A stretch of 7,321 bases of DNA from Armatimonadota bacterium. GTDB lineage: Bacteria > Armatimonadota > Hebobacteria > CAIYQO01. The stretch is from positions 1-7,321 of the forward strand of contig JAKIYB010000224.1 of NCBI GenBank assembly GCA_022708765.1, written 5' to 3'. Of this stretch, positions 1-6,438 are shown in pieces. The position numbers and the translations under genes are program-made. The number at the start of each line of letters is the position of its first letter. Position 1 is the first letter of the stretch. The notes below the pieces were generated by a model. The model made no database searches, was not told the origin of the DNA, and worked only from the letters and a program-made list of their open reading frames with translations.

Positions 1-1634
1 GCAACCCGCCGTCGCAGCTCCGTGCGGATATCCTTTGGCAAGTCCGGGCAGGCGAGGGCGTCTTCGGCGTAGTTGGCGAAGATGAGGAACTGTGACTTGC
101 GGTAATTCGACAACCCGCCGAGGAAGAAGTCGTTCTCCTGATACGGCGCTTTTAGCCCGCCGATGACGCGCTGGGCGTGTTTAGTTGCATCGTCCGTGCT
201 GCCGCTGAACAGGTACCAGGTTTTCAGGAACGCGCCGTCCGGATGCTGGTCAAGTGTCTTTCGCTGGCGCTCGATGAGTGCTTTTGAGAAGAAACCGCCG
301 GGATAAATCGCTTTTTGCGGGTCTTCCGGCCAATCCACGATCCAGTCTTTGTACCGATCGAGGCCAATGTGCCCGTAGCGCGCCTGCGCCATGTTCATCT
401 CCGGGCCGGTATACAGGCCCCATTCGCGGCGGCCATAGGTGAAAGCTAATCCCTCATCATGCTCGTGCGTGCTGAAGGGCGACAGGTCATCCGTAACCTC
501 TAGCGACCAGCGGTTCAGCCGCACGCTAATGGGCAGGGAGACCAGTACGCCGGTGCCCTCCTGATGCCAGGTGTCAAAGGCCATCGCGTGCCGCCAGGCG
601 CCGACGTGCAGCGGCACGATGCCGATGCTGCGCCCGCCGCCGGGCGTGTCACCATCCCAGACCTGCTGGCCGCCGCGCATCGCGCCCCAGCGCCCGCCCG
701 GCACGTGCTGTTCCAGCAGCACGAGGTTGGCGTCCGGCCTGAAAGGTGTAGGCGCTGCGCCGACACCGCCCACCGGCGCGGCCTGCGGGGTGGCTTTGCG
801 TTTCGCGTCAATATAGGCCTGGAACGGCGTGCTGGTCAGCGTATTATGCTGCTGTTCACCCGCGCCCATCACCACGCTGGTGCCGCGCGGCTGCCAGCCT
901 TTGTGCAGTTCCAGCACCAGCACATCCTCACCTTTGGTGATGTCGCCAAAGTCAAATTCCTCGGTGACGGACGCCAGTGGGCGACCCGGCGAAAGCTGGA
1001 CGCGCAGCACGTATTCGCCGCGCGGGGCGAAACGGTAGCGGGCTTCATACTCGAATACCGCCGGGCCGTTGCGGATGATGGCGAAAGCTTGCGAACGTAT
1101 TTTGCGAGCGGTAACCAGGCGGGCGCCGCCCATCCAGGCACCGTCGGCGCAAGCCCACTGGCTCAAAGGCGGGGTGGCTTTGCTGGCGTCAATGGGTTCG
1201 GCGAAGTCCTGCGTCGCCGGCGCGGGCAGGCGAAGCGCCAGGTATTCGTTTTTGACCTCGACTATCGCGTCGCGCTGCGCGACGGCCAGCGTACTGTTCT
1301 CGCGCGAACGGTCGCGTTCTGACATCTGGAAGCGATACGTCGCGGTGCCGCCGCGTTTCACTGCGCCGACGAAGGTCAGCGTGTTACCGTCGAGCTGAAA
1401 CGGCACCGCTTTGCCGTCGCTATCCAGCAGCGCGTAATTCCCACCGGGGGGCACCGTGCGCTTCAGGGTATAATGCACGGCTTCTGGCCCCCAATCACGA
1501 TACCCATGATCGGTGAAGGTGATGAGGCCGTCCTCGGGGAGTTCGCGCCGTGCCAGCGTATCGTCAACGGCGAATACCTGCGCCGCGACGACCAGCAGAA
1601 TCATGGACAGCAGAAGGAATAGCATCGTTCGCAC
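1..1634 (-). CDS. Large secreted protein, probable polysaccharide-active enzyme (3' part missing)
   Basis: The frame stays open from a GTG at 1634-1632 to the window edge: 544 full codons, with the C-terminus missing. The GTG start is chosen because an AAGGAG ribosome site lies 6 nt upstream; the in-frame ATG at 1625 sits too far from it. Residues 1-22 form a signal peptide (Met-Arg, then a run of Leu/Ile/Val, ending V-F-A before Val23-Asp-Asp), so the protein is exported. Residues of about 25-400 alternate short polar and hydrophobic stretches, as in beta-sandwich domains of carbohydrate-active enzymes, with a Pro/Ala/Gly-rich linker near 280-300. Around 400-415 there is a Trp/Tyr/Gly-rich segment (E-W405-G-L-Y-T-G). 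From about residue 510 it becomes helical, resembling the start of an alpha/alpha toroid as in heparinase/alginate-lyase-like or YetA/rhamnogalacturonan-lyase-like proteins. That family assignment is a guess; no catalytic residue can be named because the expected catalytic part is outside the window. It is divergent from the GH66-like gene and may share its control region. Confidence 0.85.
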   Translation of the reverse strand, partial: MRTMLFLLLSMILLVVAAQVFAVDDTLARRELPEDGLITFTDHGYRDWGPEAVHYTLKRTVPPGGNYALLDSDGKAVPFQLDGNTLTFVGAVKRGGTATYRFQMSERDRSRENSTLAVAQRDAIVEVKNEYLALRLPAPATQDFAEPIDASKATPPLSQWACADGAWMGGARLVTARKIRSQAFAIIRNGPAVFEYEARYRFAPRGEYVLRVQLSPGRPLASVTEEFDFGDITKGEDVLVLELHKGWQPRGTSVVMGAGEQQHNTLTSTPFQAYIDAKRKATPQAAPVGGVGAAPTPFRPDANLVLLEQHVPGGRWGAMRGGQQVWDGDTPGGGRSIGIVPLHVGAWRHAMAFDTWHQEGTGVLVSLPISVRLNRWSLEVTDDLSPFSTHEHDEGLAFTYGRREWGLYTGPEMNMAQARYGHIGLDRYKDWIVDWPEDPQKAIYPGGFFSKALIERQRKTLDQHPDGAFLKTWYLFSGSTDDATKHAQRVIGGLKAPYQENDFFLGGLSNYRKSQFLIFANYAEDALACPDLPKDIRTELRRRV

Positions 1635-1640
1635 ACGGAG

Positions 1641-1646
1641 CTCCTT
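1641..1646 (-). promoter_or_regulatory. Ribosome binding site that sets the GTG start of the minus-strand gene
   Basis: Read on the minus strand this is AAGGAG, a strong Shine-Dalgarno sequence. It is 6 nt from the GTG at 1634-1632 and 15 nt from the next in-frame ATG, so it supports the GTG start, which also gives the better signal peptide n-region (Met-Arg). Confidence 0.75.
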
Positions 1647-1779
1647 TGCGTAATGAAAGTGAGGTATCGTTGTATTAGACGAATGAAAACGAAATCCCTC
1701 TTGTGGTCATACACGAAAGGCAATGTGAAACGGGCGCCGAAATAATCTCTTCAGTGTCAAATAGAAACATGAGTATCAT

Positions 1780-1784
1780 GGGAG
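1780..1784 (+). promoter_or_regulatory. Ribosome binding site that sets the ATG start at 1793
   Basis: GGGAG lies 8 nt upstream of the ATG at 1793-1795. Earlier in-frame ATGs at 1703, 1769 and 1778 would add a polar N-terminal extension before the signal peptide. The 1793 start places Met-Arg directly before the hydrophobic core, as expected for an exported protein. Confidence 0.6.
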
Positions 1785-1792
1785 CCAATGCA

Positions 1793-4700
1793 ATGCGGTA
1801 TATCATCCTCGTCCTGCTAGCGGCGGTGTGCGGGCTGGGCGTGCGCGCCGATGTCCTCATCAATTACCTGACCACGGATCGTATCACTTATGCGCCGGGA
1901 GCGAAAGGCATCATCAGCCTGCGCATCGAGAATAACGACAATGCGCCGGTGAACGGGACGCTGGTTGTCACCCTGACCGAAGAGTTAGACCGCGTGACGG
2001 TGCTGATGAAAGAGACGGTGCCGATCCCCGCCGCCGCGCGCGTGGAGAAGACCATTCCCATGAACGTCGGCGCGGCGCTCTGGGGGCGCGGCGTGGAAGC
2101 GCGCTATACCGTTGGCGAGCATACGGTGGTCGCCGCGCATGCTTTCAACGTAGTGACCAATCCCTTTATGGCATCCATCTGGGGGCGAGGTACGCCGATG
2201 TTCGGCAGCGAAACCTGGGACCGCGAGACGGCGCTGCGCGAGTCGGAAAATCTGGCGAAAGGAAACATGGCGAACTATTGCAACGCCTACGAAGCCTTCG
2301 CTTGGGCGCCGTGCGATTTCTCGCTGATGCACATTGATGATGATGAACCGTTCCACTCTGGCCAGACACAATATACGAAGTCGCGGCTGGCGCTGACGAC
2401 GCTCCACGAGGTGTTTCACAAGTATGGCATCGGCTGCATCACTTACGGCAAAGCCTGCGCCGCAGGCATACCGGGGGTGGAATACGCCTTCAAGCATCCT
2501 GAGCAGATGCACGTCTTCGCCCCCGCCGGCTTCGCTCATGAAGATATTAGCGTGGACGTGATGGACCGCATGGCGGAAGGACGCTTCCGCCGTCATGGCC
2601 GCGATGAAGACTTCTGGCAGCGCTGGATTTCTTGCTGGACGCAGATTGGCAATAAAGAGGCGATTGACTTCGGCACGGACGAAATTGTGCGCTCGGCGAA
2701 ACAGTTTAACTGGGATGGCGTGCGTTATGACGGACATTTCAATTATTGGAATAATCCGGAGATGGCTGCGCGGGTAGTCAAATACGCCGCCGGCCGTATT
2801 CAGCAACAGCTCCCTGGCTTTGGTATCGGTTATAACTACTTCGGTACGCAGCATGATACACCGGAAGGCGCTTCCACCGATGTCGAACTGGCGGCGGCTG
2901 CCTCGGGCGGTGGTCTGATGATGTCGGAAGTGTTCCGTAATTACCGCGGTAATGTGATGCAAAATATCGGGCACCTGCAGTCGGTGGGCGATGCCGTGCG
3001 TCGCCATGGCGGCTACTTCCTCTGTATCAACGACATGCATAATCCCTGGAACAGCGCGCTGGTGTTGGCCGGTGGCGCACGCCCGATGGGCGGCAGCAAC
3101 CTGGCATACAATAAATTCACCACCCGCTTCTCCGCCTTCGTGCTCGATCCCGCGCTACGCCGCCTGCAGAATCCTGGTAGAGTGGTGAGCGTCGCCGATG
3201 ACCCCGGTTTCGTCTGGGACGCCTTCATCTATGAGCGCAAAGTCTCCGAGACGCGCTGTCAGTTGATCTTCCAGCTTGTGAATGTTTCGAAAGACTTGAA
3301 CTTCAACGGCGGAGAAAAGGAAGAACCTACCGGCATCAACGAGACAAAACAAAACATCAAATTTACGCTGAAACTCCCCACTGGTTTTGCCGCTGACCGC
3401 TTCTACGTCACCGACGACATGGAAACCTTCCTGCCGCAGGCGGCGAAGCTCGACGGCGCCACCTTCACCGTACCGAACCTGAAATACTGGACGATGGCGG
3501 TAATAGAGTTGAACGTGAAAGCACCGGCGGCGTCGCTGGCCGACCTTTGCGCCGTGCAGTTGAAAGACGGCAAGCAGATCGTTACGCCGGCAGTACTGCA
3601 AGCCGTACTGGCGAAAGGCAACCCGGACAACGCCGCGCCGAAGATGGAGATGCTGGTGAAGCCGCTCAGCTTCGCCGATCACAAAGACGGCATTGACCGC
3701 AAGCTCCTCGCCGGTGAGGAAAAGCCCCTGCGCCTCTGGCGCAACGGCCGCGCGGATATCCACTACGCCAGCGGCATCATGTACCGCATCAATCGCCCCT
3801 GGGAAGCGATGATGCGCGTGAAACAGAACCGGGTGAGTACTTCCAGTCTGGATAACGGTCGCACGGCGTGTTCATCCGCGCTCTCCGTAAAAAACGCCAC
3901 CTGTGTCTCGAATTTTCCCACGCGCGCGGAATTGGCCACACTGGACGTGTTGGTGATTGATAACATCCCTGCCGCCGGCTTCACTTTCGAGCAGCGACAC
4001 GATGTGCTGCGGTTCGTGAAGGGTGGGGGAAGCCTGCTCGTGCTGGGTGATTGGCACGGCTTGTCCAAGGGAAGCTGGGAAGGCTCCTTCCTGGAGGAAG
4101 CATTACCTGTCCGTGTGAAGCAGGCCACCTATCTGCTGCGGCTGCAGGGCGCGCATCAGACGCTCACCGCTACTCCGAAGTACCAGGCGCTGTTGAAGAA
4201 GGCGATGCCCGATTTCGGCGTCGGGCCGTCCATCGAATGGACGAGTCACCTGCAGCCGAAAGCCGGCGCCGAAGTGCTGGTGACGGCGGGGGAGCAACCA
4301 TTTCTCGTCACGGGGAACTGCGGCGCGGGGCGCGTGGCGGTCATCGCCGGTTCGCACTCGGGCACGCCCGCGAATCCCTACTGGCAGTCCGACGCCTGGC
4401 CCGTGCTGATGAGCGATGTGTTGAACTGGCTCGCGGAATCCGCGTATCAAACGGCGCAGCCTGGCGCCGAGATGGCCGCCATCCACGCCGAGTTGGATGC
4501 CGCCATGGGGCGCAAGCGCTTCCCGCCGCTGGAGGCGGTGGCTCAATCATTGCGCGTCCTCCTCACCGCGCGGAAAGAGGCTGAAGCGCTCTACGTGGCG
4601 AGAGTCATGCTCGAATATCCTGACGCGCTGAGTAGCGACGACATCCGTCTGCTGACGCTGCAAGTGGTGCCTTTCATCAGCCCCACCGCCGAATGGGAAG

Positions 4701-5467
4701 CCCTCGGTCGGCGTTATATGTATGACCCGGAACTCGACGACAAAGATATCCCGGAAGCAACGCCGGATATCCTCCTCGGGAAAGAAGGGGTGCGAGGCGA
4801 GGTGCTGCTGGCTGCCATCATCACCGCTATCGCCGTGCCCGACGCCAGCGCTCAGCAGTTCCGCGACTGGGAAGGACTCGACGCGCAGACCCGTCTCTGG
4901 TGCATTGGCCTGTGCGGCGACCGCGCGGCGCTGCCGTACCTGGAAAAGGTCAATCGCGACATCATTCGCCAGGAACAGATCTGGGTGAACGCGCCCCCGC
5001 ATATCCGCCAGGGAATGTATAGCACGCGCCTCATCCGACCCTTCGTCACCTATGCCATGCTGCGCTGCGGCAAGCGCGACGAGCAGACGCGCTATGACTT
5101 CTGCCGGGGGGCGATGGAGCTGCCGTATTACGCCTGGCGCCAGCACTGGATTCTCGAGAGCATTGACTGGCGCAACCCCGGAAGCGGCACGAACTCTCCC
5201 GGCATGATCAAACGCGCGAGTTGGCAGCTCGATTACGCCGTGGACCTGCTGCCGCAGATTTTCCTGCCGGAAGTGCTGGGAATGGATGAAATAGGCCAGC
5301 GCGCGGCGGCGCGCGCCATCGCCGAAGCGGACTGCCAGAAATCGGTGCCGGTGGCGCAGGATTTCCTCGCGAAACTTGACGAGAAAACCTTCGCCGCCTT
5401 CACCGGACTGGCGGACGCGAAGCTGGAAGCCCTGCGCGGTTATGTGAAAATGCGGGCGATGAGATGA
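1793..5467 (+). CDS. Secreted GH66-like (dextranase-type) protein fused to a glutamine-amidotransferase-like domain and a helical tail
   Basis: The protein is 1224 residues. Residues 1-19 are a signal peptide (Met-Arg, hydrophobic core, cleavage probably after R-A before Asp20). Residues 20-125 form a beta domain with a T-D-R-I-T-Y-A-P-G motif like the N-terminal domain of GH66 dextranases. Residues from about 128 to 475 look like a TIM barrel: H180-I-D-D-D-E, then D308-G-V-R-Y-D313-G, then S-E379-V-F. In GH66 a nucleophile Asp is followed about 70 residues later by an acid/base Glu; D313 and E379 are 66 apart and are the proposed pair. Residues 490-573 form a beta domain ending F-T-V-P-N-L-K-Y-W, matching the conserved GH66 end. 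Residues of about 640-885 look like a glutamine-amidotransferase fold (L717-D-V-L-V-I-D, G744-G-G-S-L-L-V-L-G) with no Cys at the elbow (G752-D-W-H-G). Residues 890-1224 are helical and HEAT-like. The polymer substrate is unknown; dextran or another alpha-glucan is inferred. The stop overlaps the next start by 4 bp. Confidence 0.85.
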   Translation: MRYIILVLLAAVCGLGVRADVLINYLTTDRITYAPGAKGIISLRIENNDNAPVNGTLVVTLTEELDRVTVLMKETVPIPAAARVEKTIPMNVGAALWGRGVEARYTVGEHTVVAAHAFNVVTNPFMASIWGRGTPMFGSETWDRETALRESENLAKGNMANYCNAYEAFAWAPCDFSLMHIDDDEPFHSGQTQYTKSRLALTTLHEVFHKYGIGCITYGKACAAGIPGVEYAFKHPEQMHVFAPAGFAHEDISVDVMDRMAEGRFRRHGRDEDFWQRWISCWTQIGNKEAIDFGTDEIVRSAKQFNWDGVRYDGHFNYWNNPEMAARVVKYAAGRIQQQLPGFGIGYNYFGTQHDTPEGASTDVELAAAASGGGLMMSEVFRNYRGNVMQNIGHLQSVGDAVRRHGGYFLCINDMHNPWNSALVLAGGARPMGGSNLAYNKFTTRFSAFVLDPALRRLQNPGRVVSVADDPGFVWDAFIYERKVSETRCQLIFQLVNVSKDLNFNGGEKEEPTGINETKQNIKFTLKLPTGFAADRFYVTDDMETFLPQAAKLDGATFTVPNLKYWTMAVIELNVKAPAASLADLCAVQLKDGKQIVTPAVLQAVLAKGNPDNAAPKMEMLVKPLSFADHKDGIDRKLLAGEEKPLRLWRNGRADIHYASGIMYRINRPWEAMMRVKQNRVSTSSLDNGRTACSSALSVKNATCVSNFPTRAELATLDVLVIDNIPAAGFTFEQRHDVLRFVKGGGSLLVLGDWHGLSKGSWEGSFLEEALPVRVKQATYLLRLQGAHQTLTATPKYQALLKKAMPDFGVGPSIEWTSHLQPKAGAEVLVTAGEQPFLVTGNCGAGRVAVIAGSHSGTPANPYWQSDAWPVLMSDVLNWLAESAYQTAQPGAEMAAIHAELDAAMGRKRFPPLEAVAQSLRVLLTARKEAEALYVARVMLEYPDALSSDDIRLLTLQVVPFISPTAEWEALGRRYMYDPELDDKDIPEATPDILLGKEGVRGEVLLAAIITAIAVPDASAQQFRDWEGLDAQTRLWCIGLCGDRAALPYLEKVNRDIIRQEQIWVNAPPHIRQGMYSTRLIRPFVTYAMLRCGKRDEQTRYDFCRGAMELPYYAWRQHWILESIDWRNPGSGTNSPGMIKRASWQLDYAVDLLPQIFLPEVLGMDEIGQRAAARAIAEADCQKSVPVAQDFLAKLDEKTFAAFTGLADAKLEALRGYVKMRAMR

Positions 5468-6438
5468 ATACATATTTCCTCGGCATTGACGGCGGAGCCA
5501 GTAAAACACGCGGCATACTTATCGAAGCATCCGGCCGTATCCTGGCGCGGGGCGCGACCGGTGGGTCATCCATCATCGGCTTGCCGCACGCGGAGGCGCT
5601 GGCGATTCTCTCTGGCCTGGTACAATCGCTGTGCGCGCGAGCGGAGGTGCCGGTGGCGGCGGTCGCCTGCTGCGGGCTGGGCTTAAACGGCATAGACTTC
5701 GCCGACGAATTCCCCGGTCAGCACGCGGCGCTGGCGGCGGGGCTGGGCATCGCGCCCGAGCGGCTGGTGCTGGTGAACGACGGCATCGCCGCGTTGTGGG
5801 GCGCGTCGCCGGCTCCGGCAGCGGCAATTCTGCAGCACGGCTCTGCTTTCACCGGCGGTTATCGCTCGCGGCATGGCGAGGAGCGGCTTTACGATCACCT
5901 GGGGGTGGGGGAGACCTTCGATCTCCGTCGCGGCCTGCAGGTGTTGGTGGCGCGCATGCTGGATGGTCGCGCGGAACCCACACCGCTGCTGGACGCCGCG
6001 CTGGCACATTACGGCGTGACTGCGGAGGACTACGCGGAAGCACTCTTCCGTCAACGCATCCCCTGGGCGCGGCTCATCGGTACCGCGCCGCTGATCTTCA
6101 CCGCCTGGCAGGATGGCGATCCCGCTGCGGAGTGCCTGGTGCAGAACGCCATCGAGGACTACGCGCTCGCTGCGAAAGCGCTCATCGCCCATACCAGCAG
6201 CGATGCCGCCGAGATCGCCTTTGGCGGCGGGGTCATCCAGCAGGCCCCCGCGCGGTTCTGGCACTTGCTCGTTGAGCGTATACAGGCGCGCTTCCCACGC
6301 GTGACCGTGAAATCTCCCAGCCTTCCCCCCGAGCATGGCTCGGTCATTATGGCGGCGTATGCGGCAGGTACTGACCCTGTTTTACTCTTCCAATCACTCC
6401 AGCGATCCGAAAAGGAGCAGGCATGCACGACGGCATAA
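5464..6438 (+). CDS. BadF/BadG/BcrA/BcrD-type sugar kinase (N-acetylglucosamine kinase-like)
   Basis: This 324-residue cytoplasmic protein belongs to the ASKHA ATPase superfamily, which transfers phosphate from ATP to a sugar hydroxyl. The first phosphate motif is G7-I-D9-G-G-A-S-K14-T, typical of the BadF/NAG-kinase group. V104-N-D106-G holds the Asp that acts as catalytic base in related kinases. F253-G-G-G-V is the adenosine motif, and the C-terminal H291-G-S-V is usual for the family. Length is normal. Two loops depart from the family: the second phosphate loop reads L-Q-H-G-S rather than the usual G-T-G-S, and L146-G-V-G-E-T stands where most members have L-G-D-E-G-S. Its sugar is therefore uncertain; GlcNAc, glucose or an intact glucoside are all possible. 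The ATG lies inside the upstream stop region (ATGA overlap) and has no clear Shine-Dalgarno of its own, so translation is probably coupled. Being next to a GH4 gene suggests it makes that enzyme's 6-phosphorylated substrate. Confidence 0.88.
   Translation: MNTYFLGIDGGASKTRGILIEASGRILARGATGGSSIIGLPHAEALAILSGLVQSLCARAEVPVAAVACCGLGLNGIDFADEFPGQHAALAAGLGIAPERLVLVNDGIAALWGASPAPAAAILQHGSAFTGGYRSRHGEERLYDHLGVGETFDLRRGLQVLVARMLDGRAEPTPLLDAALAHYGVTAEDYAEALFRQRIPWARLIGTAPLIFTAWQDGDPAAECLVQNAIEDYALAAKALIAHTSSDAAEIAFGGGVIQQAPARFWHLLVERIQARFPRVTVKSPSLPPEHGSVIMAAYAAGTDPVLLFQSLQRSEKEQACTTA
6412..6417 (+). promoter_or_regulatory. Ribosome binding site of the GH4 gene, inside the kinase coding sequence
   Basis: AAGGAG lies 5 nt upstream of the ATG at 6423-6425, within the last codons of the kinase gene. 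It fixes the GH4 start and gives a 16-bp gene overlap. The resulting N-terminus places the Rossmann GAGSS motif at residues 11-15, the normal distance for GH4 proteins. Confidence 0.8.

Larger units (their letters stand above)
1635..1792. promoter_or_regulatory. Divergent intergenic region between two secreted-protein genes
   Basis: This is the only non-coding gap in the window, and both flanking genes are transcribed away from it, so promoters for both should lie here. It is visibly richer in A and T than the genes. I could not identify a convincing -35/-10 pair on either strand: the AT-rich stretches (for example 1741-1746 and 1761-1769) lack a matching upstream hexamer at normal spacing. 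It contains six copies of the pentamer YGAAA on the plus strand, starting at 1654, 1684, 1690, 1714, 1726 and 1738, described under findings. No good hairpin terminator or long inverted repeat was seen; the only palindrome noted is the short GGCGCC at 1733-1738. Confidence 0.55.

Noticed and set aside
564..1322. 252-codon plus-strand frame
   Set aside because: It lies wholly opposite the minus-strand secreted protein gene, is rich in Arg/Ala/Gly and has no domain pattern; a shadow of G+C-rich coding.
1733..1738. GGCGCC palindrome as an operator
   Set aside because: It is only 6 bp with no extended symmetry; such palindromes are expected by chance in G+C-rich DNA.
1741..1769. Sigma-70 promoter for the GH66-like operon
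   Set aside because: The AT-rich hexamers have no acceptable -35 partner at 16-18 bp, so no specific promoter is called.
1703..1792. N-terminal extension of the GH66-like protein from the ATG at 1703
   Set aside because: It would put 30 mostly polar residues before a clear signal peptide and has no good ribosome site; the ATG at 1793 has GGGAG 8 nt upstream.
2711..2737. Reading W-D-G-V-R-Y-D-G as an alpha-amylase (GH13) signature
   Set aside because: The other GH13 regions are absent, and the Asp-Glu spacing plus the terminal beta domain fit GH66 better.
1985..3040. 351-codon minus-strand frame
   Set aside because: It is antisense to the GH66-like core, His/Arg-rich, with no recognisable motif, while the plus-strand frame has clear family motifs.
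4547..5509. 320-codon minus-strand frame
   Set aside because: It is antisense to the helical tail and the kinase start; composition is that of a shadow frame and it has no ribosome site of note.
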